From positions 26,337,501-26,401,500 of the forward strand of contig OX485805.1 of the NCBI GenBank assembly GCA_950295325.1: a stretch of 64,000 bases of DNA, in the 5' to 3' direction. The position numbers and the translations under genes were made by a program. The notes under the pieces are model-generated. The model was not told where the DNA came from. It did not search any database and was given only the letters and a program-made list of their open reading frames with translations. Source of the DNA: Polytrichum commune (Eukaryota; Streptophyta; Polytrichopsida; Polytrichales; Polytrichaceae). The stretch's first letter is position 1; every line of letters starts with the position of its first letter. Shown here one piece after another: positions 48,846 to 61,048 of this stretch.

Positions 48846-50082
48846 GCAACATCCTGTTCTACAAACTCACTTGATCGCTGGCCTTAGGCACATTCGGGGC
48901 AAGCAAAACCAACTTATTGCACAAGGTGTTACACGGATGCCATTGACTTATACGACAACCTCGTTTCCAGAGAGGGCAGGCGACAACTCTTTAAAACGCC
49001 GGAGGAGTTTCCTGGAGTTCCCGTTGCCGAAGAGAAAGCTTTCCAGCTCCAAATGATAGGGTTTAAGTGTGAACAATAATCTGCATTATCTGCATATTTG
49101 TAATGTAGTACACAGTTAGTTCTTACTTGTAATAGTTTTTAATTCTGTGTGCAAAGTTATGTGTTAAAAATAAAACGGTCCTTCCTAAGTACCATATCTG
49201 GGTGTAGTAGGGTGATTCATGTTCTGGTTACGACATACCTCAGCTCATTTTCCTTGTTGTACTGCAACTCGCCTGTCCTGCTCATTGTGTATTGTTCTGC
49301 ACCATTGGTTGATCACGCGCCAGTTGTCCTGCCCATTCCCTGCTCTACACTTCTTCTACTGCACATCGATTGTTTCTGGGTTTGGTGCGTTTTCATCATG
49401 ACTGCTCCCATCCCTTTCAAGTGATCCCATCTAACCACATCCCCCCCCCAACATCCCATATCACACATGGTCTTCTGAAATGCCATTGTTTTATATCAAA
49501 ATGGTTGCTATTGAAAGTAGTACAAATGGTCTTTGACCTTCGAGTGTTCTTTGTATCATGTTCTGCGTTTTCTGTGTTGTATATCTTGTTCTGTGTATCC
49601 TGTTCTGTGTACCCTGTTCTGTGTACCCTGTTGTACATGACTACACGGTATTTGATGTTGTACAATGTAATGGAAACTGTACATCCATTTTACAACATGT
49701 TACACATGTAAAAAATACAACCTAACTCTTGTCGACTACTTTCGGAGGTCCGACCTTGAGCCTTACTCTGCGATGTCGTTTTGCTGGAGGTCTTCGTCGT
49801 GGTGCTGTCTGGTGTACAATTCTCACGTTCCATTCCGTGGACTGGTGCCGTCCATTCTCTATCACATCGATCAACGCATTCCGAACTACCCTCCTTGTAC
49901 GCAATGCATCTGTCCTGCTATAGTTCAACGCGAATCCCTGCAACAACACAAACATCCTTAGAACATTTGTTGCAGAACAGCAGTACATTCATTGTGGTAG
50001 TATACTTAAACTTTTTATGATCTATTACTCATCTGCGTCTTCTCTATGCATGTTTAGGTGTTCGAAGAGGTCTAAGACTCAA
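48846..50082. other. Region between the convergent genes of the outer MULE
   Basis: Lies between the 3' ends of the transposase and the protease gene. 49,560-49,635 holds short tandem 'ctgttctgtgtac' units. No gene. Convergent gene order is also the arrangement in maize MuDR. Confidence 0.6.
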
Positions 50083-53000
50083 TTACCTCACACAATGTAA
50101 GGGGGGTCTATCTCTCACGCTCTTTGTATACTCCATGATATTCTTCAACATGTAGAACCCGCAAGCCCAGCCATAATTTTGTTGTGGCACAATTCCTTGT
50201 ACCCACTGCTGGGACGAGCTAACAGCATTCCACATATCAGCATCGGTATCATTGCCACTCCACGCAGCCCACAACTTTCCGAGTCTTGTTTCAATTCTGG
50301 GGTCGGAATGGAGACCTAACCCTACCAAGGAATCGAGATGGAAGAACCCGTGTTCCCCTACTAAGTAAACGGTCCAATGTTTCCCGCAGGTATAAGGAAC
50401 TATTAAAGTGTTTATGTTCTGCGTTGGAAGGGCTCCATGCACGTCATGTATGAAGGCTACATATACCTCTAAGGTGTCTTTTTCTTGCTCCTGAAGATGC
50501 GCTAGGAGCAGGTTTAGAAGATAAGGACTGCAAATGTGACACTTTAAACTCTCAAGTTGGGGATTCAGCCACGCCCTAATCCATTCCATCATGTAGTTAC
50601 TCAACTCCCCATGATTTTGAACCAAAGGCTTCATATCCCCTTTCCACTGTAGACTCAAATTCTCACCACGATACAGAAACTCAAAACTTGCAACTTTCTT
50701 CCCACCTGCTTCAGCAATGATGGTGTTCACAAGTTCCTCAAGTCTGCAGAACACAGCCTCATGTATTAGTCTCGTAGCCAGCAACATCAAAGGACGGTAT
50801 GAATATTATGTTCTGCATCATTAACACTACATAAAAGTTACCTTCCATCCGATTTTTGTGTTGTACTGCCCAGTACGTCGTCCAAAGTTTTGTCCTCCTT
50901 AGGCTGGACAGGACGGGAGCTGACCTTCACTGGCTCAACATGTTCCTCCACCTCTGATACTACCGGGCACGCAGTGCGAGTTGAAGTGGTTGCATCCTTT
51001 GTCGCCGTCGAAACTTCACCCATGTTCTGGACCGAAGTGGATGCATCCTTTGTCGCCGTAGGAACTTCACACATGTTCTGGACCTCTTTGTAGGCGTCAT
51101 TGAAAAGTGCGCCTATTTCGTCCGCTGCAGCACCAACGTCCTGCGAGCATCCGGATGAGTCCAATGGTTTGTTGTGGGTGCAACCAGTAGGGGTAGTGTC
51201 GTCGAGGTTCAACCTCCGTGCTGGAGAAACCATTGTCCTGCCATCCGGAGGCCCTATTGCAAGCGTGTGAGACGGCGTCATGTAAAACCACGGTCTTGTG
51301 TTGACCATTTAGCAAAAGGCATAGGTGGAAGGCGCTTAATTGAACTCATAGGTTGATAAGGGTGTGGTATGAGACACGAACCTTAATGGCGTGTTCTGCA
51401 TCTCATAACTAAGCTGTGTTAGGGTTAGGTCCTGCGTGCTGATGCGGTCGACGCCATCGAAATCCATGTGCATAGGTATTGAGTCCAAACTCTCCAAACT
51501 CATGGCCTCATGTACTTCATCCCCGAACCCCAGAGTTGATCGAGATGATTTTTCCATAGGCATCGCCACCTCTTCGAACAACAACGCCCTCGTGCAATGT
51601 AGGTTAGGGGCAATGTCATCTGTTGTTTCCTCCACTCCCAGTCCACAATTGAACAACCGCAATTGGGTGGACCTTACATATTGCAAGCTCTGTACTATAT
51701 CCTTCACCCGCATCTGCACGCAGGTGCTCTTCTTGTGCAGGTCACCCAATGTCAATGTTCCTATGTCAACGTCCTCACGGAAGACCATTGATGAACACAG
51801 GACCTGCGCCACATATCCTTCACTTACTTTGGCCATCGTATGTTGTTATACCAGTACTGTTCTGCACTATATAATACTATATTGTTTTACAATCAATATT
51901 CAAAATGTACTGTTAGACATATCATGTTCCTATTAACTCCCAATCGTCATAGTGAAGAACATGCTAAACCCCGAGGGTGATTGTCAGATGAACAGGACTC
52001 AGTACATACCTCGCTACACTTCGCTTGGCGTTGCTCTCCGACGTCGACACTGAACCACATGTCAGCAAGCTCACTTTCACGGTGCATGCGGACCATGTCT
52101 GCGATGGCTCGTTGCGCGATCCTACCGATGAAGGACTCCATTTTCTTAACCACAGCCATGCGCCCTGATGGTTCATGTCCAAGCAGAGCTGCAACGTCTG
52201 TGAATAGGACATCAATGTGTTCTGCGGCACTCTCGATGCTGGGGAAAGTACACCAACCTGTTGTAGGGATGTTCTGGGCAATTGTCGTCAAGGCAACTGA
52301 GTGGACTGTGTCTCGAGCAAGCTCCAATATGTATTCCTCGTGGAGACCTATAGTTGGGTGTGAGATTGGACGACTAAAGCCCGTATGATTTCTGACCAAG
52401 TACAAAAATGCTCTCAAAACATGCGGGCACTCACGCTCAAGCGACAGAGGCTCGGTCTTCGTGTTCGACAGCAGAACAGCTGACATCTCCAGCCACTCCT
52501 GTTCTGTGTGGTCCCATGGGCCAGCCTTGAAATTTTTTAGAGGCCATTTTCTGAATATCTGGTACAACGGTGACCATTTCCACTTGGACTCCTCCTCCTT
52601 CTCTTTCACGGCGCTGTCAAATTTTCGTAACGCGTCTTCGACGTGATTTCTTCTAAAATTCTCAAAGTTGACCTTGGCGGCAACAACCTTCTCATCGTAC
52701 TCCCTTTGTTCGACGCGATAATGAAGATAGTCTTTCAGGCCCTGAGCTCTTCATACACGTTCACATCGGAATTGCTCTTAAAAACCCTGACTTGCGCCTT
52801 TATTTTATCCAAAAATTCGCTATGTTCTCCAAGGTTCTTCTGCAATGTATACACCGGCAGAACATAAAAAAACGTCTCATTATAAGAACATAATATTGTA
52901 CAGCCAATATGATCTGGTAGAACATGAGATGATAGAGCACATTCAAAATTGAAGAACATGGAGTGAAACACAATACCATATTTTTGCCATACAGGTACCA

Positions 53001-55128
53001 TTGCCCGAATGCAGCCCCAACACGATAGCCAATAAAGCCATCTTCCAATTGTTTATGGAGGTATTGCATGCAGCCATCCGGGTCATCTAAGAGACTTTTT
53101 GGCACCCAGTAATCGTCAGTCTCGTTGATAAGCACATAGAGACCATCGACTGACACTGGTTCTGGAGGCCGTGTAATCTCTTTAGGCGCATGGAAAAGAA
53201 CTGTGGCCTCCTTGTACGCGTGTTGTTTGCACTCCTCCCGCGACATGGAGATAGGTTGGACAGGTTCAGTCGAGGGCTGGGCAACAACAAGGGGAATAGC
53301 ATCTTCCTGCGGAGGCTCGGGTTGCAGAACAATGTCCGTCACATGTACTGTTTGCGGAACAATGTCTATGTCTATGGCAGGATTCAACAGTACACCATCG
53401 TGCGAAGTCGTAGCTCGAATAAGTTCAGTTTGCTGAACCTGTGGGTGGATATGTTCCACACGCGACGGCGAAGGCTGCGCACGATGTCCATGTTCGTGCG
53501 TCATAACACGGAAGTGCCCATGGCCACTGTTCTGCGAATTTGGAGTCGCCTCCTTTGATGTGGAGTCGGACTTGCTTGGCGACGTGCCCGAATTCAGCTC
53601 CTCTTCGCTGGAGGATATACAAATCATGCGAGATGTCTTCCAATTTTTCTTCGGTCGTCCCTTACTGGCAGAGGGTGACTCGAGTACTCTGGGCGGTCCC
53701 TTCACTGCAAGGTTTTGCGCCTTGCGGGGTGGTGATGAGGGAGCGGCGTCCACACCAACGCTGCGAGTTCTACAGCCAATGATAGGAACGGGCATCCTCG
53801 TTGTTAGCTTGCGTTTTCTGGATGGAACACCATGTTCTGCATCGGCAGCCACCAATGATGTACTGCCCACTGGATTGGACTCTAATTCTAGAGGCGGAGG
53901 AAACTGCGATGGGGATTGGGAGTGCGACCCATGTGGTGAGGAAACCTTGTTGAATTTCTGTGCAATCCTATGCTTCTCTCCATGATTGCTTGGCTCCCAG
54001 GTTGGATACATCTTGAGTGGCTTCTCTCCCGTGTAGCTCTTACATAGGTTAAACATCCTATGGTAAGAGACAATGTTCTTATCCTTGTACGACTCATTGC
54101 AATAAATACAATTGAACATGTACCTGTTGTTGGCCATTTTAACTTTGTCCCTCGTCTGCCAATATGCCTCTACCACAAGCTCCTCATACTCATCTTCTAC
54201 GTACATACATGCACAGGTCTTCCTATTTTGTTTCATGGTACAACGGAAAACCCTAGATGTTCCATCTTGACCAGCAAACACCTGCAAAACAGTACCTGTT
54301 CAATATGCAGAACTGATGGGAGGGAAGAAAATTCTGATAGAACTACAGGACATGTAAATTCCTAAAACAGATGAGGGAAGAAAGTTTTGATAGAAAAAAC
54401 AGGACATGCTAATTTCCTAAAACTGATGGGAGGAAAGAAAGTTCTCATAGATAAAACATGACATGTTAATTTCCTAAAACTGATGGGAGGGAAGAAAGTT
54501 GTCATAGAAAAAACAGGACATGTTCATTTCCTAAAACTGATGGGAGGGAAGAAAGTTCTCATAGATAAAACATGACATGTTAATTTCCTAAAACTGATGG
54601 GAGGGAAGAAAGTTGTCATAGAAAAAACAGGACATGTTCATTTCCTAAAACTGATGGGAGGGAAGAAAGTTGTCATAGAAAAAACAGGACATGTTCATTT
54701 CCTAAAACTGATGGGAGGGAAGAAAGTTATGATAGAACTACATGACATGTTAAATTCCTAAAACTGATGAGAGGGAAGAAAATGCAGTGAGCAAAACAAG
54801 ACCTGTTTAATACCTAAAACTGATGCTTACCCCTTGAAAGTTCTGAGAGAATTTAACATATTGTTGTGTATGCAAATATGTAACCAACAATACAGGAAAA
54901 TGGTAAGGAAAAACAACACAACAAGTTATGTGAAGGAATGCTTACCCCTTCTTGCCAGCCTTGTTTACCATGTATGCTCAAGTGGACGAATTTGTGCCTC
55001 CCCAAGGACCTTATCAGGGCTTCATCTTCGAGGACATGCCAACCCACAGCAAGCGCCTCTGGAAGAAGTTTCGCCCCATTCTTGTTCCTAGTCACTTTGG
55101 ATGCTCATGTTCCTTCAGTTGTCGCCAT
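50083..55128 (-). CDS. C48/Ulp1-like cysteine protease gene of the outer MULE
   Basis: Ulp1-family proteases cleave SUMO-like tags; what the MULE versions cut is unknown. Minus-strand exons: 55,128-54,946; 54,281-52,993; about 52,838-52,010; about 51,836-50,842 (probably with an intron near 51,320); 50,743-50,083. The last exon carries the catalytic set: His in Gly-Lys-His-Trp-Thr-Val (50,377-50,379), Asp in Phe-His-Leu-Asp-Ser-Leu (50,332-50,334), Gln in Pro-Gln-Gln-Asn-Tyr, and Cys in Trp-Ala-Cys-Gly-Phe (50,161-50,163). The second exon starts with a Cys/His cluster (Cys-Ile-Tyr-Cys, then His and Cys), perhaps a BED-like finger, and ends Ser/Pro-rich. The middle is charged and probably coiled coil. 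An in-frame TGA lies seven codons after the ATG at 55,128, and a frame change occurs near 52,740, so the copy may be inactive despite an intact catalytic exon. Confidence 0.82.
54305..54830. repeat. Minisatellite of about 57-60 bp in the protease gene's first intron
   Basis: About nine copies of a unit containing 'aaaactgatgggaggga' and 'agaaagtt', then 'aaacaggacatgtt' and 'atttcct'. It lies wholly within the intron between exons 1 and 2. Two alternating unit variants ('ctcatagataaaacatgac' and 'gtcatagaaaaaacaggac') suggest amplification as dimers. Confidence 0.9.
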
Positions 55129-56020
55129 TAATGCGTTCGGGTATGATGATTTCAATTGTGCACAAAAAACACTTAAAAATGAGCAAACCCTAAACCTCAC
55201 ACGCTTTCATAATTTGCTGGCATTAAATGTGCGATAAGGGAATGAAGAGTTTGCAAAAAAGCAAAACTGCAAACCCTAATAAAATTGTGCAGAAGCTACA
55301 ACAACAACCAGGAGCAGTTATTGGACACCAATCGATTAGCACTCAAAACCCTTGGAATGCCGCAGAAACCTTTCGAGTATAACCCGCAACCGCTTCGAAT
55401 ATCACTAAAAACGCTTAGATTCTAACTAAGTCGACTCATCGAAATCCTGTCCACACTCGCCGAACACACACTAGCTCATAAATTTCGCACGTTCCTATTC
55501 AAAAGGAAATCAAGCAGTTCACGAATAAAACCCTTGCAGCCCTTCACAAGCTCTTTAGAAAATGGTTAAACCTGCTGGTCTTCAACCCAATGACGTCCAA
55601 ATGATACCTAATAACCCTAAACAATCACTTTTAGTGAAATCACTACGTCATGATTGATGCAGCTATCATTAAAGAGCATGGGCGTACGACATCCCTTGAG
55701 CAGGACAGCAGTCGCGTCGAACTGCTCTGTACAGGACTGCAGTCGCGAGGAACTGGTATCTACAGGAAGGCAGTCACGTGGAACTGTTGTGTAGAACAGA
55801 ACAGCAGAACAGCAGTGCAGCAGTGCATCAATGGCGTGGAGGTGATATGCACAGCACAGTAGTAGCGTGGAATGTTAAATATGGAAAATGTTCAATTTGA
55901 AGAGGTTGTCAATGTCTCCTTTGTTCTATGTTGGAGCTGAGTTCGTGTTCGACAATGAAGCACTGTCCATCTCCCACTGTAATAAAATGCATATCGTCTA
56001 CGTTGGAGATGATTCTATGA
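55129..56020. other. Upstream region of the protease gene
   Basis: The promoter would lie here. A small cluster of 'acagcagtcgcg' and 'gaactg' repeats occurs at 55,700-55,870. No coding exon recognised. Confidence 0.5.
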
Positions 56021-57273
56021 TCCACAACCAATAAGAATGCATGTTCCACAATAAACCATAGCCCATGTTCCTAAACCAAAAAGAGTACATGTTCCCAAAA
56101 AACCAAAGTCAATTTTCGACAATCAAGCAGAAACCATGTTTCACAATCAACCAATGTCCATGTTCCACAACCAATAACATCCATGTTCCACAATCAAACA
56201 GTGTCTATGTTCCACAATCAACCAGTGTATATGTTCCACAACCAAGAACATCCATGTTCCACAATCAAGCAGTGTCCATGTTCTATAATCAACCAGTGTA
56301 TATGTTCCACAACTAAGAACATCCATATTTTACAATGAAGCAGTGTGCATGTTCCACAATAAACGAGTGTGCATGTTCCACAATAAACGAGTGTGCATGT
56401 TCCACAATAAACGAGTGTCCATGTTCCTCAATAAACCAGTGTCCATGTTCTTCAATAAACCAGTGTCCATGTTCCACAATAAACGAGTGTCCATGTTCCA
56501 CAATAAACGAGTGTCCATGTTCCACAATAAACGAGTGTCCATGTTCCTCAATAAACCAGTGTCCATGTTCTTCAATAAACCAGTGTCCATGTTCCACAAT
56601 AAACGAGTGTGCATGTTCCACAATAAACGAGTGTCCATGTTCCACAATAAACGAGTGTCCATGTTCCTCAATAAACCAGTGTCCATGTTCTTCAATAAAC
56701 CAGTGTCCATGTTCCACAATAAACGAGTGCCCATGTTCCTCAATAAACCAGTGTCCATGTTCCTCAATAAACTAGTGTCCATGTTCCACAATCAAGCAGT
56801 GTCCATGTTCCACAATCAATGAGTGTTCATGTTCCACAATCAACGAGTGTCCATGTTCCACAATGAAACAGTGCATATGTTCCTCAATAAACTAGTGTCC
56901 ATGTTTCTTAACCAAGAACATCCATGTTCCACAATCAAGCAGTGTCCATGTTCCACAATCAAACAGTGTCCATGTTCCACAATCAAGCAGTGTCCATGTT
57001 CCACAATCAAACAGTGTCCATGTTCCACAATCAAACAGTGTCCATGTTCCACAATCAAGCAGTGTCCATGTTCCACAATCAAGCAGTGTCCATGTTCCAC
57101 AATCAAGCAGTGTCCATGTTCCACAATCAACTAGTGTCCATGTTCCACAATCAACCAGTGTATATGTTCCACAACCTAGAACATCCATGTTCCACAATCA
57201 ACCAGTGTCCATGTTCCTCAATAAACAAGTGTCCATGTTCCAGAACCAAGAACATCCATGTTCCACAATCCTA
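56021..57273 (+). repeat. 24-bp minisatellite near the right end of the outer MULE
   Basis: About 50 units of the form 'catgttccacaatcaaccag' plus 'tgtc', with variants (aataaacgag, aatcaagcag, cctcaataaacc) arranged in higher-order groups. As 24 is a multiple of three, every frame is long and open. These frames are not genes. Confidence 0.95.
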
Positions 57274-57625
57274 TGTTGTGCTAAATAATGTCCCTATGTT
57301 GTGCTAAATAATGTCCCTATGTTGTGCTAATTAATGTCCCTATGTTGTGCTAATTAATGTCCCTATGTTGTGCTATTTTATGTCCATATGTTGTGCTATT
57401 TTATGTCCCTATGTTGTGCTATTTTATGTCCATATGTTGTGCTATTTTATGTCCCTATGTTGTGCTATTTTATGTCCATATGTTGTGCTATTTTATGTCC
57501 CTATGTTGTGCTAATTAATGTCCCTATGTTGTGCTATTTTATGTCCCTATGTTGTGCTATTTTATGTCCCTATGTTGTGCTAATTAATGTCCCTATGTTG
57601 TGCTATTTTATGTCCCTATGTTCTC
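57274..57625 (+). repeat. 23-bp minisatellite near the right end of the outer MULE
   Basis: About 15 units of 'ctatgttgtgctattttatg' plus 'tcc', with 'aaataatg' and 'aattaatg' variants, directly after the 24-bp array. Confidence 0.95.
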
Positions 57626-57639
57626 CCTAGCTAAGTTCA

Positions 57640-57815
57640 ATTCAGTTTGTACTGTATACGATGTCCTGTGTGGGATGCACTATATACGCAGTCCTGTATA
57701 CGGGGTCCTGTATCCGCTGTACTATATACATTGTGCTGTATACGTCGTACTATATCCGATGTCCTGTATCCGACGTCTTGTATATGCTGTACTGTATACG
57801 CTGTAGAACTCCTCA
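57640..57815. repeat. Right subterminal repeats of the outer MULE
   Basis: Degenerate units of about 12 bp, 'gtcctgtatacg' or 'gtactatatccg', about 14 in a row. They are the counterpart of the 'ctgtatac' cluster at 27,390-27,600, and candidate transposase-binding sites. Confidence 0.75.
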
Positions 57816-57896
57816 ACGCGCTGTCATCCATACGCGTCCGCGAATGACCGGCACGACCGGTCACCCCGTCGCCGGGCAGCCCTGCACATTTTCAGT

Positions 57897-57939
57897 AGGT
57901 GCCCCCTATAAGTTCGTGGGGGGGTACTTAACGTCCTCC
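57897..57939 (-). repeat. Right terminal inverted repeat of the outer MULE
   Basis: Complement of 27,180-27,222 with two differences, ending 'acttaacgtcctcc' before the target duplication CTTCGCAAG. Confidence 0.95.
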
Positions 57940-57948
57940 CTTCGCAAG

Positions 57949-58796
57949 TTGCTCCCTCTTCTCTTTCCATGACCTAACTTAATGTACAGGATTTTATCAT
58001 CAAACCCATCTTTCAAAACTATATACTAACTTTGAATTTTGTGAAGGAAAAAATCATAAACTTTTGAAAAACACATTGATCTACAGAGCGAAGCAATTTA
58101 TGTGGACAAATGTTTTTTCCTAAAAAAGTCTACATATTTTAGAAGACGATGTAGGTAGGTATATTGAACACATGATTGCCTAAAATTTGTTTAAAATATG
58201 ATAAAATTACATCAAATTGGTGTCTTTTTGTAATGATGCCCTCAAGTTTATAACGAATTTAAGGAATATACAAAAAATCCATCTTCATTGTCTAGCATAC
58301 TCTCTTCTATACCTCCATTGAATTTTGCCTCCTCTTCCTCCAAAACCTCATCAACCTCATTTACATGGACACCCTCATCAACCAAAGTACTAGTTGTGCT
58401 AAGGAGACGGGGAGCAAAGACTCATTTTCTTTCTTTTGTAAATTACCCATTGGAATATTACTCTACAATTGGAACTGGGGCAAGTAGTAAGTTTATGTGA
58501 TGGACTTTGTCAAACCTAAATAACCTTCTAGAACCATGCAACCTAAATCTGCTTCCAAATTTGGAGATCCCACGTTGCTTGCAGTTGCCATGAAGTCTTA
58601 CCATGGTGTAGACAATTATAACACTAGGGATTGTGCCTTAGATGGGTTTAAAGTTGTTTAGGTCCACCAAACAGAAACTGGACTTGCTATCCGATACTAA
58701 TTGTAACTCACATCAACTTGACAAAGTGAACTATACAACACCTGGCCGGTGAAGATAAGTACCAACCTTTTGTGTATGCATGGCTCAGTTATCAAT
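57949..58796. other. Intergenic DNA, no gene recognised
   Basis: Low-GC sequence with one 70-codon Ser-rich frame (58,288-58,500) lacking any motif. Confidence 0.5.
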
Positions 58797-59200
58797 AAAA
58801 ATCAAGTTCAATGCCAATATTGGTTGCATCATGTCTCTAAAGTGGACACATGTAAGATAAAATATTGTTGAATTATGTTTTCATTAAAGAATATCCACAA
58901 TACAAGTTGGTCGGCACCTCATAACCACATGCCACCTCTTAATTTGGCCACCTCAGCCACAAAAATCAAGTGTGTCATAGCTCGGTGGATAGCACTCCTC
59001 ATTATGGAGGATGGTGGGTGTGGTTTAATTTTTGCAAAGGTGTACCCAAATATCATCAAGGTAGCAGCTAAATCACCATGTATTACTCCCCACCAAATTA
59101 AAGCGATTGTATTTCCGATTAGGAAACAAAAATAGGTATCCAATAAAGGAAGCTAACGGAATTAGCCTCATCTACCTTAGTAAGGAGGCCCATGACTAAA
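58797..59200 (-). repeat. Interspersed repeat R1, copy 2 (inverted)
   Basis: The inverted partner of 733-1,125, with matching order from 'gaattagcctcatctacctt' through 'cctcattatggaggatgg' to 'aatgccaatattggtt'. Confidence 0.7.
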
Positions 59201-61048
59201 AAGCTTTTTTTGCCATGTCATGGGAAAACCTTTCTCTATCATAGTGTTCTCTTATACTAAGGACAACTTAGTTTTCCATAAGTTGCCTAAACATCCCTAA
59301 AAAAATAAGATGGTTGTGGCCAAGTTGCATTATATAAAGAAACTTCAAAGACCAACAATCAAACAATTTTCAACATTACAGTTGTAGATTTTTAAATTGC
59401 TTGGCGCTGCAACTCTAAACATATAAGATTTGGATTAATCGGAGGTGGCATGCTGATAGACTTGTAATTCTAGTGGGTGTAACCAAAAGCAATTTGAACT
59501 AAGACATTCTACTTTTTGATTTACATAGAGGGCTGTAATGACCAAGGATTTTGTCACTCAATCTATTCCGATGTTGTATGATTCCTACTCCAAGTCAAAG
59601 CATAACTTCAATGTTAGGTGTTGCCAGCAAGTAAAGGCTAATTTAAACCCAAGGTTCACTCAAGGCATTAACCTAGATCCCATGGAATCTTTGAGGTTAA
59701 GCCACCTGATGTTGGAATAGTGCTCAGATGGGTGATTTTCTTAGCATTTGTTTTCCCATCTACTAAGGTCCACCCAATCATAGTGAAAGTTTCATGAATC
59801 AAGGTGTTAAAAGTATAATTTTTGAGAACTGATGGAGGAATATATTTCCATATAGAGTTTATCATGGCAGGTTTTAATGCACTAGCATAGCATGCATGGG
59901 ATTACATGCCCATGCTACCCTCAGGAAAGGAACCCAACATCACTTGGGTAAATGAACCCTGTAGTTATCACAATCAATATTACAATATTTCCTCAGGGGT
60001 GTCACTGACAAAAATGAAATGTTGTCTCCTAATGTCATAGAGAAATCCTCACACAAGTGACCATTTCAACATTCAAGTTTGCTATGTATATTAATCACCT
60101 TTGTGTCATAGCCTTTGATGCCGCCCACAAGCTATGGTTGATATATACCTAACCGCTCATGATATTGTGGCAGCTGCATGTCCTAAGCAGTACACTCAAG
60201 GTGAGGAATGTGGCCCTATTGTGGACACTTCCTACTCCACATACAAATTTATCATTGGACCGTTGAAAATTACTAGGAGATAAGCATGCTTGGCACAATG
60301 AACTCAAAATTTGAGCAAAGTGCCATATCTCAATTTCTACAAGCTGAAACCCATACAACAATCCAAATATCACCTCAAATAATTTAATGTTCTGATACCA
60401 AAGTGCCGAACATGCTTTTCACCTGCTATCTCTTATCTCATCCAGTGAGCAATCGTGATTCATGCATATTGTCATTTGAAGGTTTTGAATGAGTTGAGAT
60501 GTAAGGGTTATAGAAGGTCAAAAGTGAAGATTCTCATTTTCTTTAAGTGATCACGTGTCTCCCTTCCTCACTTGAGCATTGAAATCTTGCTTCCTAAGTC
60601 ATCCTGATTTTCAAAGGACATCCATGAGACAAAATTGGCATTTGGACATATACTTTCATCATATTTTCAAGAAAACCTACATACAGAGCTTGGATTCCTT
60701 CCCTGTTGAACTAAAAATGTGGAGACACATAGAAGGGACTTTCAAACCAAGAGATAGAACAATCACCAATGGGAAAGAAGTGATAGGGAGATGAGATCCT
60801 GAGCAAGTGCATCCTAATCTAGCAGTGGATACTGCTGTGGGAAAAATTGTCACCGCAAAATATCCCTAGAAACTCATGAAAAGCCTTTAGGACCCACGCA
60901 CTTCATCCATTGTGGGGTTAAGAGAACTCTGATGGATAAAGCTGAACACAGGAAAGAAAATGTGTATTCTGATCGATTTTAAGTCGAAACATGTCACCCA
61001 CAGAAAAGAGAAGGGCCAGGAAAGTGTCAATGGGCACTTTGACATGCA
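59201..61048. other. Intergenic DNA downstream of NBS1
   Basis: No recognised gene or repeat ends. The poly(A) region of the NBS1 gene should fall in the right part, below 61,049 on the minus strand. Confidence 0.5.

Noticed and set aside
56065-57630. Frames of 83-159 codons with Cys-Ser-Thr-Ile-Asn or Phe-His-Asn-Lys repeats
   Set aside because: The 24-bp unit length keeps every frame open; no single frame is favoured and units vary without codon bias.
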